Shown here: positions 15,352 to 22,832 of the stretch, in pieces
Layout: each line of letters begins with the position of its first letter
Numbering within the stretch: the stretch's first letter is position 1
Origin: an uncultured Veillonella sp.
Lineage (GTDB): Bacteria; Bacillota; Negativicutes; Veillonellales; Veillonellaceae
Assembly (NCBI GenBank): GCA_900549845.1
Contig: URPT01000004.1
Location: 1-27,406, forward strand
Direction: 5' to 3'
Length of the DNA stretch: 27,406 bases
The notes under the pieces: generated by a model
What the model was told of the DNA's origin: nothing
Databases searched by the model: none
Seen by the model: only the letters and a program-made list of their open reading frames with translations
Program-made: the position numbers and the translations under genes

Positions 15352-16257
15352 ATGGATATAAAGGATATTAAATATATAAGTACCATCGTCGAGATGGCAT
15401 CATTTTCAAAGGCATCTAAAAAACTATATATTTCTCAACCAGCGTTGAGTCAAAGTATTCGTCGCATTGAGGCTGAGTTAGGAGTGCCTTTATTTGCTCG
15501 AGATCGGACAAAGGTTGTACCAACGGCTGCAGCCTTACAGATTGCTAAAGAGGGGATGCCCTTAGTAGGAAAGGTAGAGGCTTTAACGCAGTCTATCATT
15601 AATCAAGGGTCTGATGCGGCTTACCATGTTCGTATTGGGTTGTCTCAATTCTATGGCCACCATATGTTGGGAAAAACATTGAAGAGCTTTCAACAAATTG
15701 AACCTTCTTGGGAATTCCACGTAGTAGAAGGAGAGTCCCATTTTTTGGAACAACAAATTTGCGATGGTTTAGTTGATGTAGGGCTATTTCCAACGCCTAT
15801 TTATTCTCAAGCTCTTGAAAGTTATCCCGTATTAGATGAGCAAATTTTATTGGCCATTAGTGTAGAAAATACAAAAGCTATAGCTATTGCTGATTCGCTT
15901 ATGACACCAGATGGTATACATGACATAGCACCATTTGGAGCCTTTCCGTTTATTTTGCTACGGGAAGGTCTTAAGTTACGTACCTTGGTAAATCGTTTGT
16001 GTCAGGCTGAGTCCTTTGTACCTAAAGCGGTTATTGGGTCAGAAAATCTGGATACTTGTAGATCCTTGGTAGAGGATGACTATGGTATTACATTCTTGCC
16101 AAGCACATTAAATAGTAAGGGCGATGATGATAAGGTTAAATTTTATCCTCTTGCATCAAAACTTTGCTTCCGTCAGTTGGTATTAGTTGCCAGATCGGAT
16201 AGAGCTAAGCGATTCCATCTAGCTGAAGTAGCACAGATTATGCAACAATTTTTATAA
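15352..16257 (+). CDS. LysR family transcriptional regulator
   Basis: DNA-binding regulator of 301 aa. The N-terminal winged helix-turn-helix is clear (FSKASKKLYISQPALSQSIRRIE, about residues 18-41, then LGVPLFARD), followed by a substrate-binding-like effector domain with the typical YGITFLPSTL near the end. AAGGTG at 15341-15346 lies upstream of the ATG. It is flanked by pckA upstream and the CO-dehydrogenase-like gene downstream, both on the same strand and both separated from it by terminators; LysR proteins often control neighbours, so either could be a target. Effector unknown. Confidence 0.93.
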   Translation: MDIKDIKYISTIVEMASFSKASKKLYISQPALSQSIRRIEAELGVPLFARDRTKVVPTAAALQIAKEGMPLVGKVEALTQSIINQGSDAAYHVRIGLSQFYGHHMLGKTLKSFQQIEPSWEFHVVEGESHFLEQQICDGLVDVGLFPTPIYSQALESYPVLDEQILLAISVENTKAIAIADSLMTPDGIHDIAPFGAFPFILLREGLKLRTLVNRLCQAESFVPKAVIGSENLDTCRSLVEDDYGITFLPSTLNSKGDDDKVKFYPLASKLCFRQLVLVARSDRAKRFHLAEVAQIMQQFL

Positions 16258-16317
16258 ATTATACATATGGAGCTATTACGATACTATAAGCTATAGTTAC
16301 TTATAAACATATATATT

Positions 16318-16361
16318 GATATACAAATACACATATATAGATATACAAATACATATGTATA
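16318..16361. repeat. Two 22-bp AT-rich direct repeats
   Basis: GATATACAAATACA units start at 16318 and 16340. This is a local AT-rich duplication between the LysR gene and its terminator. Confidence 0.45.
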
Positions 16362-16365
16362 GATT

Positions 16366-16407
16366 AAAGAGGTTAATTCCTTGAAATAAAAGGAATTAAC
16401 CTCTTTT
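16366..16407 (+). terminator. Intrinsic terminator of LysR gene
   Basis: A 17-bp perfect stem (16366-16382 with 16390-16406) with a 7-nt loop, ending in TTTT. Confidence 0.82.
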
Positions 16408-16504
16408 GGTTTTATGAAAGGAATCTGAAGTTATCGAATTTGATGAATATAGTTAATACAATAGTTTGTAGGCATAAATGAGTCAAAAATTTCTCAAAAT
16501 TTAA

Positions 16505-16533
16505 TTGACAAATGTCCTTTCAGAAAATATACT
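16505..16533 (+). promoter_or_regulatory. Strong promoter of cooS-like gene
   Basis: Consensus TTGACA (16505-16510), exactly 17 nt, then TATACT (16528-16533). Transcription should begin near 16540, giving a leader of about 125 nt. Confidence 0.8.
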
Positions 16534-16539
16534 TATAGT

Positions 16540-16665
16540 AGTTTAAAACATATTTTGGAGATAGGATTTAAAACCCATCGTTGAGGTGGAATTAACTTGC
16601 ATAAAAGTAGAATATGTTTTTTTATTAGTATTAGTTGGCCTACGTAGGCCCCTAGGAGGATTATT
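16540..16665 (+). promoter_or_regulatory. Foldable 5' leader of cooS-like gene
   Basis: AAAACATATT (16545-16554) can pair with AATATGTTTT (16611-16620), whose 3' end runs into seven T (16617-16623). Inside are a hairpin of CCATC (16575-16579) with GGTGG (16585-16589) and a short ACTT/AAGT stem (16595-16598 with 16605-16608). Just before the SD is a perfect palindrome, GGCCTACGTAGGCC (16637-16650). The layout (closing stem, inner hairpins, T-run, then an SD-proximal stem) resembles a regulatory leader, but no known riboswitch class was recognised. Confidence 0.4.
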
Positions 16666-18834
16666 ATGAGTAAAGATGTGGAAAATAAAAATACCCATGA
16701 TCACAGCCATGGCGAACATCATCACCATCATGATCATGACCATCATCATGACCATGATCACTGCCATTGTGGCGGTCACCATCACGATCACGACCATGAT
16801 CACCATCATGACCATGACCATAGTCATGGCAAAGCGTTGCCTACGGATAAATGGGTGCCACACACTCATGAACCAGGGGTACCTCATGAACATGGCGTAA
16901 ACGACTACATGAAAGCCGTTGCAGAATATCGTAAAACTTGGCCTACAAAACAAGATGTTATCGAACAAACACCAGATCCTGCTGTACGCGAAATGATTCT
17001 TCGCATGGAGCAAATTGGTTGCGATACAGTATTTGACCGTTTTGATAAACAACAACCACAATGTACATTCGGTATTGCCGGCGTATGTTGCCGTATTTGT
17101 TTCATGGGTCCATGTAAAATTACACCTAAGAGCCCTCGTGGTGTCTGCGGTGCCGATGCTGACCTTATCGTAGCTCGCAATATGACACGCGCTGCTGCAG
17201 GTGGCTTGACTCAACACGGTGCGCATGCTCGTGAAATCTTGATTTCCTTGAAAGCTGCCGCTAATGACCAATTGGATATTCCAATTATGGGTGAAGAAAA
17301 AATTCGTACTGTATGTAAAGCTTTCAATATCCCTGAAGAAGGCCGTTCCTTAAAAGAAGTGGCTAATGACTTGGCAGATGTATTGCTCGAAGATTTGAGC
17401 CGTGCATTGCCTGGCGAATATAAAACAATTACAGCGTTAGCTCCAGCTGAACGTCGTGAAGTATGGAAAAACTTGGATATCTTGCCTATTTCTGCGTACA
17501 ATGAAGCATTTGATGCATACCATCGTACATGCGTAGGTACAGATGGCGATTGGGAAAGCAATATGAAACAATTCTTGCGTTGTGGCCTTGCTTTCACATT
17601 CACTGGCGTAGTAGCAGCGGACATCGCAACAGATGCCTTGTTCGGTCTTGGTGGTCGTCGTACATCCAAAGTTAACATCGGTGCCTTGAAAAAAGGTTAT
17701 GTTAACATCGCTGTTCATGGTCACTTGCCAACATTAGTATCCCAAATTTGTACAATTGGTGCCTCTGAAGAGTACTTAGAAAAAGCAAAAGCTATCGGTG
17801 CTAAAGGTATCCAATTCTACGGTATCTGCTGCTCTGGTTTGTCCAGCATGTACCGCTACGAAAACGTTATTCCATTGTGTAATGCTATCGGTGCGGAACT
17901 TGTACTTGGTACAGGCGCGCTCGATTGCTGGGTAGCTGACGTTCAAGACGTTTACCCTGCTATCATGGACGTAGCACGTTGCTTCAACACAAAAGTTATC
18001 ACTACATCTGATGCAGCTCGTTTACCAGGTGCAGAACACATTGGTTACGATCACCATCATACTAACTTGTCTGAAACAAAAGCATTGGCTCGCAAAATCT
18101 TGGATCGCGCTCTTGAAGCTCATGAATTGCGTAAAGGTATGCCTGTATTCATTCCGCCATACGAAATCACTGCAGAGGTTGGTTTCTCTCCAGAATCCAC
18201 TGTTAAACATTATGGTTCCTTCAAACCATTAGCAGAGGCTTTAAAATCTGGTAAAGTTCGTGGTATCGTTAACGTAGTAGGTTGTTCCAACCCACGCGTT
18301 ATCTACGAAAAAGCAACTGTAGATATCGTTGATACACTTATTAAAAATGGCTGTATCATCTTAACAAATGGTTGTGCGTCCTTCCCATTGATGAAACTTG
18401 GTTACTGTAATACAGATGCTATTAAGAAATGTAGCCCTGCATTGCAAGAGTTCTTGGGCGATGATCAACCACCAGTATGGCATGTTGGCGAATGTGTAGA
18501 TAATGCACGTTCCTCTGGTATTTTCGCTGGTATTGCAGGTGAATTAGGCCTTAACTTGCCACAAATGCCATTTGCAATGTCTAGCCCTGAATGGTCTAAC
18601 GAAAAAGGTATCGATGCATCCCTTGGCTTCCGCTTGATGGGTATCAACTCTTACCACTGCGTTGAGCCACCTACACAAGGTTCTGATGCTGTTACAAAAT
18701 GGCTTAAAGAAGACACTAAGGATATTTTAGGTTCTGTTATGTATGTAAATACTGATCCTGCTAAAGTAGCTGAAAAAATCTTAGCTGATATCGATGCTAA
18801 ACGTGCTGCTTTAGGTTGGGCTGAAGTAAAATAG
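16666..18834 (+). CDS. cooS: Ni-Fe CO dehydrogenase family protein with His-rich N terminus
   Basis: A 722-aa member of the anaerobic carbon monoxide dehydrogenase catalytic-subunit family (CO + H2O to CO2 + 2e-). Residues 11-54 hold 26 His, mixed with Asp, and about 80-100 residues precede the normal family start. Cys133 and Cys141 fit the D-cluster, and Cys142, 145, 150 and 161 the B-cluster. C-cluster candidates are the HGH at 351-353, Cys389 (GICCSG), Cys540 (VVGCSNP), Cys570 (TNGCAS) and Cys610 (GECVDN); the ligand expected in a 'D-x-Q-C' motif is Asp428 (DVQD). SPEWSNEKG keeps the conserved Lys region. SD AGGAGG at 16654-16659. No cooF, cooC or acetyl-CoA synthase genes are nearby. CO oxidation therefore cannot be assumed. 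Confidence 0.88.
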   Translation: MSKDVENKNTHDHSHGEHHHHHDHDHHHDHDHCHCGGHHHDHDHDHHHDHDHSHGKALPTDKWVPHTHEPGVPHEHGVNDYMKAVAEYRKTWPTKQDVIEQTPDPAVREMILRMEQIGCDTVFDRFDKQQPQCTFGIAGVCCRICFMGPCKITPKSPRGVCGADADLIVARNMTRAAAGGLTQHGAHAREILISLKAAANDQLDIPIMGEEKIRTVCKAFNIPEEGRSLKEVANDLADVLLEDLSRALPGEYKTITALAPAERREVWKNLDILPISAYNEAFDAYHRTCVGTDGDWESNMKQFLRCGLAFTFTGVVAADIATDALFGLGGRRTSKVNIGALKKGYVNIAVHGHLPTLVSQICTIGASEEYLEKAKAIGAKGIQFYGICCSGLSSMYRYENVIPLCNAIGAELVLGTGALDCWVADVQDVYPAIMDVARCFNTKVITTSDAARLPGAEHIGYDHHHTNLSETKALARKILDRALEAHELRKGMPVFIPPYEITAEVGFSPESTVKHYGSFKPLAEALKSGKVRGIVNVVGCSNPRVIYEKATVDIVDTLIKNGCIILTNGCASFPLMKLGYCNTDAIKKCSPALQEFLGDDQPPVWHVGECVDNARSSGIFAGIAGELGLNLPQMPFAMSSPEWSNEKGIDASLGFRLMGINSYHCVEPPTQGSDAVTKWLKEDTKDILGSVMYVNTDPAKVAEKILADIDAKRAALGWAEVK

Positions 18835-18871
18835 TTTATCTTTTGATAGATTATAATTTGTAGTTAAGTAC

Positions 18872-18932
18872 AAAAACACCCTCTATAGATCTTATAGTTA
18901 TTATGACTATTAGAATTAAGAGGGTGTTTTTT
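18872..18932. terminator. Bidirectional terminator between convergent genes
   Basis: AAAAACACCCTCT (18872-18884) pairs with the complementary stretch at 18919-18931 across a 34-nt loop, giving T-runs on both strands. It serves the cooS-like gene and the minus-strand hydrolase. Confidence 0.75.
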
Positions 18933-19003
18933 ATTGTTTATGGATAGATTTTTTACTAGTCTTGTATTAGCCGTAGTATAATGTACTAATTGTTTTAGAC
19001 CTA

Positions 19004-19789
19004 CTAAAGTGTGATGGTTTCACCATCTTCAGGCACTGCTACATGGCTTTCAATGTTGTTGCCTTTGATAAATTTGCGCACATCCTCACGGCTTGTTGCT
19101 GTGTGATTAACTGTATCCATGTGAACCGCAATGATTTTTGCCTCTGGTTTGCGTACCACCATGCGGCCAATATCTTTTGTACCCATAATAATACTATCTT
19201 CAAAGCCTAAAACTTGAGCATATCCAGTGTTCATAATAATAACGTTAGGGTCGAAGCGAAGGAGGGCCTTCTCTACATCACTTGTCCAAACTGTATCGCC
19301 TACAAGGTATACAGTTGGTTCGTCTGCTGCTTCAAAAATAACGCCCATCGCATCGCCTGCTAATGGTGCGAGAACTGGATTTGCATACATTTCTACCGTG
19401 CCGTGGGAGCCACCTGTTTTTCTTAATGTGATACCATTAAACTCCAGACTTTCAAAAATGATGCGTACATCGTTAAAGCCTTGTGAAGTAATAAGTTCTT
19501 TATCCGCTGTATTTTGTACAAAAATAGGAAGTGATTTTGGAATAGCATTAATTGCCGTTTCATCCCAATGGTCGAGATGTGTGTGTGTAACTACCACTGC
19601 AGTTACATTGCTTAATAGATTGTCCATTGATAGAGGTAAATCAACCATAGGCATTCTTTGTTGATAGTTAAATGTTCCTTCAAAACCAGGATAAGTATCT
19701 TTTGGTGCTAAAAATGGATCAATAAGGAATGTTGTATTTTTTATTGTTAATTTTCCTGTAGCATTTCGAATGTGAGTATATTGTGTCAT
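19004..19789 (-). CDS. Metallo-beta-lactamase-fold hydrolase (UlaG-like)
   Basis: Predicted cytosolic metal-dependent hydrolase of 261 aa. The MBL motif HTHLDHWDE places His69, His71, Asp73 and His74 for two-metal binding; further elements are GGSHGTVEMY, the strand VYLVGDTVW with a metal Asp, and IIAVHMDTVNH near the C terminus. It resembles the UlaG/YtnP-like 'L-ascorbate-6-phosphate lactonase-like' group, but no ascorbate genes are near, so the substrate is unknown. Minus-strand AAGGAG precedes the ATG. It is divergent from the TetR regulator, with a palindromic site between them, so it is probably controlled by that regulator. Confidence 0.88.
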   Translation of the reverse strand: MTQYTHIRNATGKLTIKNTTFLIDPFLAPKDTYPGFEGTFNYQQRMPMVDLPLSMDNLLSNVTAVVVTHTHLDHWDETAINAIPKSLPIFVQNTADKELITSQGFNDVRIIFESLEFNGITLRKTGGSHGTVEMYANPVLAPLAGDAMGVIFEAADEPTVYLVGDTVWTSDVEKALLRFDPNVIIMNTGYAQVLGFEDSIIMGTKDIGRMVVRKPEAKIIAVHMDTVNHTATSREDVRKFIKGNNIESHVAVPEDGETITL

Positions 19790-19853
19790 AGTTATCTCCT
19801 TAATTAAATTATTGTCGATTTAATTGAATAGATTATTATTTGTAATCTCTAGA

Positions 19854-19882
19854 ACTAGTATACCTTGTTTTGTTATACTAGT
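19854..19882. promoter_or_regulatory. Palindromic operator candidate between hydrolase and TetR genes
   Basis: ACTAGTATA (19854-19862) and TATACTAGT (19874-19882) are perfect 9-bp arms 11 nt apart. On the minus strand the site overlaps a TATACT and lies next to TTGAGA (spacing 19). It suits autoregulation and control of the hydrolase by the TetR protein. Confidence 0.55.
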
Positions 19883-19950
19883 CTCAACAATAATTAACAC
19901 TATGTTTATTAATAGACACATTGTATAAAAGTGTCTATATTGGAGGTTAT

Positions 19951-20550
19951 ATGATAACTCGAAAAGAAATGACACGTATGTTGTTAAAAGAAGGCTTGCT
20001 TAGTTGTTTAGCAAACAATTCTTTTGAGTCTGTAACAGTAACATCGTTGTGTAAAGCTTCGGGTATAACTCGTTCTACTTTTTATTTACACTATAGTAAT
20101 ATCATGGAAATTGTTGATGATTTAGTGGATGATGCAATCGCTTATTCAAAGCCAGGAATGGTAGATAACAACAATTTACAAACTATAGCTAAGACCTTAT
20201 CAGCTGCTTCTAATTCTGTTTCGTTGAGAGAAGCATACGATTCTATTTTTGATAGATTGCCTTTATGTCAGCGTATTATACGACATAAAAAGTATTTACC
20301 TTTATTTTTAGATGAACAAATTTCAGAATATGTATTACAACGCATTATAGGACGTGAAAAAGATCGGCAAGGGCTCGTTATGGCAGAATCTCTTGGCGTT
20401 TCGTTTGATGTGGGGGTATCTATTTTTATATTTTTAGTACACGGTCTATATGCTGTTAATAAACAATATAAGTGGTCTCAGAGCGATGAGTGGTTAGAAG
20501 CTCAGAAAATTATTTTTGAACTAGTTTATCGTGGATTACAAAGTAAATAG
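19951..20550 (+). CDS. TetR/AcrR family regulator
   Basis: A 199-aa transcriptional regulator. The N-terminal helix-turn-helix is typical (FESVTVTSLCKASGITRSTFYLHYSN, about residues 25-50), followed by an all-helical ligand domain resembling the TetR C-terminal group with the FFLVHG-like end (IFIFLVHGLYAV). The frame is open from 19921, but GGAGG at 19942-19946 sits 4 nt before the ATG at 19951 and the shorter form matches the family. It is divergently transcribed from the MBL hydrolase with a strong palindrome between them, the classical layout for a repressor acting on its neighbour. The ligand is not evident. Confidence 0.92.
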   Translation: MITRKEMTRMLLKEGLLSCLANNSFESVTVTSLCKASGITRSTFYLHYSNIMEIVDDLVDDAIAYSKPGMVDNNNLQTIAKTLSAASNSVSLREAYDSIFDRLPLCQRIIRHKKYLPLFLDEQISEYVLQRIIGREKDRQGLVMAESLGVSFDVGVSIFIFLVHGLYAVNKQYKWSQSDEWLEAQKIIFELVYRGLQSK

Positions 20551-20598
20551 AATTTATACACGTTTATATTTTGAGATTCATTAAAGTTTTATACAACG

Positions 20599-20628
20599 AA
20601 AAAAGGACTCCAACTGGAGTCCTTTTTT
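20599..20628 (+). terminator. Intrinsic terminator of TetR gene
   Basis: Arms 20599-20612 and 20615-20628 are perfectly complementary (AGGACTCCA core) with a T6 tail. Confidence 0.88.
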
Positions 20629-20872
20629 CATGTAAGGGGAGTGTTAGTATTAATATCAAATGAACCATGTATTTAAACAAGTAGTAGGTTTGGGGTTAGT
20701 AATACTTGTCGGGAGATAAATACACGTATGGTAACCAGGGAATTGTTACCTCTATTTATCATTTGACATTTTCATTATAAGAACAAAAAATGAGTTGAAA
20801 ATGAATTTTTTTAAGAAATTTCTTTTAATTTCTTGAAATTCTAAAAAAGATAATAATTAAGTTTAATTATTG

Positions 20873-20902
20873 TTGATAAATATGGGACAATTTTGGTATT
20901 AT
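20873..20902 (+). promoter_or_regulatory. Promoter candidate for small secreted protein gene
   Basis: TTGATA (20873-20878), 18 nt and TATTAT (20897-20902), about 92 bp before the start codon. Confidence 0.45.
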
Positions 20903-20994
20903 ATATAAAGGAGAAGTTGTATATTTTATAAAGGTTTAATGGCTATTAGAGTTTTATAAAGTATACAGCTCTATAGCATGAGAGGAGCAGTCAT

Positions 20995-21357
20995 ATGAGG
21001 AAAATATTTACCATATTGTCCCTTTTGTGGCTACTCAGTATAGGGGGGACTGCTAACGCAACGGACTGGTACTATGTTGGACCAGATGCATCAGGAAACC
21101 AATTATTTATTGACAACGACAGTGTTCAAAAAAGTGATTATGATGCGCTTTTGTGGCTGCGGGTCAATGAACTGGGTGGCGACGAATTGCGATATAAAGT
21201 GTATATAAGTAGATATAACCGTACCATGGAAACATTAAAGGTAGATGCATACATGGCAGACGGTACACCCTATGAAAATGTAGAGTTCAATGAAAACCCT
21301 GAACCTATTGAAGGCAATACAAATGGTCAAGCCATTTATAATTTATTATGGCAATAA
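20995..21357 (+). CDS. Small secreted protein, surface-adhesin-E-like
   Basis: A 120-aa exported protein with a signal peptide (MRKIFTILSLLWLLSI, cleavage probably after ANA or nearby). The mature part opens DWYYVGPDASGNQLFIDNDSVQ and continues ALLWLRV, a pattern seen in the 'surface-adhesin protein E' family and related short periplasmic proteins; this is an eye-level match. There is no lipobox, anchor or Cys pair, so it is probably periplasmic or released. GAGGAG at 20982-20987 is 7 nt from the ATG. Monocistronic, sharing a terminator with the convergent bioB. Confidence 0.75.
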   Translation: MRKIFTILSLLWLLSIGGTANATDWYYVGPDASGNQLFIDNDSVQKSDYDALLWLRVNELGGDELRYKVYISRYNRTMETLKVDAYMADGTPYENVEFNENPEPIEGNTNGQAIYNLLWQ

Positions 21358-21394
21358 AAGAACCATCTAGCACAGCAAACTAGATGGTTCTTTT
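21356..21394. terminator. Bidirectional terminator between secreted-protein gene and bioB
   Basis: A 15-bp perfect stem (21356-21370 with 21380-21394), T-run on the plus strand and TTTTATT on the minus strand. It overlaps the stop codon of the plus-strand gene. Confidence 0.83.
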
Positions 21395-21474
21395 TATATG
21401 TGTAAAAAATTTATAAATCTTAGGAATATTTTTTATATACAACATCCTCAAAGGAGAATGGTATATACAGAAAT

Positions 21475-22503
21475 TTAAACTTGGGCAGAGTTGCGGCTTA
21501 ATTCCAAGTCTTGAATCATTTGGAGATCGTCTTGTGGAGAGCGACCGCCAGTTGTTAAGTAGCCACCAACCATGATACCGTTAAGGCCACCTTTTAAAGC
21601 ATAAGCTTGTAAGTCACGAAGATTTACTTCACGACCACCAGCTGTACGAATCAATGCATTTGGCAAGATGAAACGGAATACAGCGAAGGTACGTAAAATA
21701 TCTAATGGACGTAATGCTTTATTGCTTTCAAATGGCGTACCTTTAACAGGATTCAAAATGTTGAGTGGTACAGAGTCAATATGTAAGCGTTTAAGCTCAA
21801 ATGCCATTTCTACGCGTTGTTCTAATGTCTCGTTGAGTCCAAGGATGCCGCCAGAGCAAACGCGAATGCCTGCTTTTTGAGCGTTGTCGATGGTAGACAT
21901 TTTATCTTCGTAGGAATGGGTTGTACAAATATCTGGGAAGTGACTAGGTGCTGTTTCGATATTGGAGTGGTATCGAGTTACACCCACTTCTTTCAATTTG
22001 AGAGCTTGTTCATAAGTTAACAAACCAAGAGAACAGCAAATTTCGAGGCCTACTTCATCTTTAATGCGGCCTAATACGCGAATGATTTGATCGAATTCGT
22101 TTGGGTTATTAGTATTACGACCACTTGTTACGATGGAGAAGCGAATAGCGCCTGCCTCTTTAGCTTTGCGAGCCGCATCGAGGATGCTTTCATCATCCAT
22201 GAACGGATATACTTGAACGCCTGTTTCGTGATGTGCAGATTGAGCACAGAATTTACAGTTTTCAGGACATTTGCCAGATCGTGCATTTACAATGGCGCAT
22301 ACATCTACGGAGTTGTCATTGAAATGTTGACGAATTTTATCTGCCATAGCGAGCAGAATCATCGTATCATCATCAGATGTATGAATTAACTCAATTGCTT
22401 CTTCTTTTGTAATTTCACCACCATGCATAATACGATTTGCTATAGTAAGGATTTTTTCGTATGTTCCCACCTGGGATGGTTGTTGATCTGTAGGCAAAGC
22501 CAT
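21475..22503 (-). CDS. bioB: Biotin synthase
   Basis: Radical SAM enzyme that inserts sulfur into dethiobiotin, the last step of biotin synthesis; cytosolic. The [4Fe-4S]-SAM motif is Cys79, Cys83 and Cys86 (SGKCPENCKFCAQS); the second cluster is supported by Cys in EICCSLG and RVCSGG and by Arg in RTAGGREV. YHSNIETAPSHFPDICTTHSY and GGYLTTGG are family signatures. 342 aa, a normal length. Minus-strand AGGAGG precedes the ATG. It stands alone here, without bioA/D/F, so dethiobiotin would have to come from genes elsewhere or from uptake. The upstream region carries BirA-like sites, pointing to biotin repression. Confidence 0.96.
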   Translation of the reverse strand: MALPTDQQPSQVGTYEKILTIANRIMHGGEITKEEAIELIHTSDDDTMILLAMADKIRQHFNDNSVDVCAIVNARSGKCPENCKFCAQSAHHETGVQVYPFMDDESILDAARKAKEAGAIRFSIVTSGRNTNNPNEFDQIIRVLGRIKDEVGLEICCSLGLLTYEQALKLKEVGVTRYHSNIETAPSHFPDICTTHSYEDKMSTIDNAQKAGIRVCSGGILGLNETLEQRVEMAFELKRLHIDSVPLNILNPVKGTPFESNKALRPLDILRTFAVFRFILPNALIRTAGGREVNLRDLQAYALKGGLNGIMVGGYLTTGGRSPQDDLQMIQDLELSRNSAQV

Positions 22504-22516
22504 AATAGCCTCCTAA

Positions 22517-22550
22517 TTGTTAACTTAATAAAAATATAAAATATTGACAA
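22517..22550. promoter_or_regulatory. Second BirA-like inverted repeat
   Basis: TTGTTAA (22517-22523) and TTGACAA (22544-22550) face each other across 20 nt, with one mismatch from symmetry. It is located in the bioB leader, next to the SD. Confidence 0.45.
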
Positions 22551-22554
22551 TTTG

Positions 22555-22583
22555 ATTGTAAACGTTAGTGCATAAATTGTCAA
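22555..22583 (-). promoter_or_regulatory. bioB promoter
   Basis: On the minus strand TTGACA (22583-22578), 17 nt and TACAAT (22560-22555). Confidence 0.7.
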
Positions 22584-22607
22584 CTTAATGTATTTTTGAG
22601 TTAACAA
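22577..22607. promoter_or_regulatory. BirA-like operator over bioB promoter
   Basis: TTGTCAAC (22577-22584), 15 nt, GTTAACAA (22600-22607) matches the known TTGTTAAC-N15-GTTAACAA type of biotin repressor site and overlaps the -35 box of the bioB promoter. Confidence 0.65.
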
Positions 22608-22832
22608 AAATATGTATGTAGTTTTTAGAGCGCTTTTAATACAGAGGAATTATATGACTTACAACTAATTTTAGAGGCTATATTTTACTATATATATTAA
22701 GGTGTTAAATCTATGTTAAGGTTTTAATTGATAGTTATTTTTAAGTAATCTTTAGGGTTTTGTAGTATAATAGAGTATTGTAATTACTATATATAACTAT
22801 AATAAAAGTACTAATATAAGGAGTGGATATAG
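22608..22832. other. Upstream region of nuclease gene
   Basis: AT-rich DNA with a consensus TATAAT at 22766-22771 but no clear -35; no other structure was seen. Confidence 0.35.

Larger units (their letters stand above)
20551..20994. other. Non-coding region with terminator and structured element
   Basis: After the TetR terminator (20599-20628) comes about 370 nt without a gene. It holds a nested hairpin at 20715-20760 (outer GATAAATA/TATTTATC, inner GGTAAC/GTTACC), an AAGAAATTTCTT palindrome at 20813-20824 within AT-rich DNA, and a promoter for the next gene at 20873-20902. Confidence 0.5.

Noticed and set aside
16543..17271. 242-codon minus-strand ORF rich in Met and Val opposite the His-rich start of cooS
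   Set aside because: It is the complement of the CAT/GAC repeat codons of the His run, lacks an SD, and the plus-strand gene has clear family motifs.
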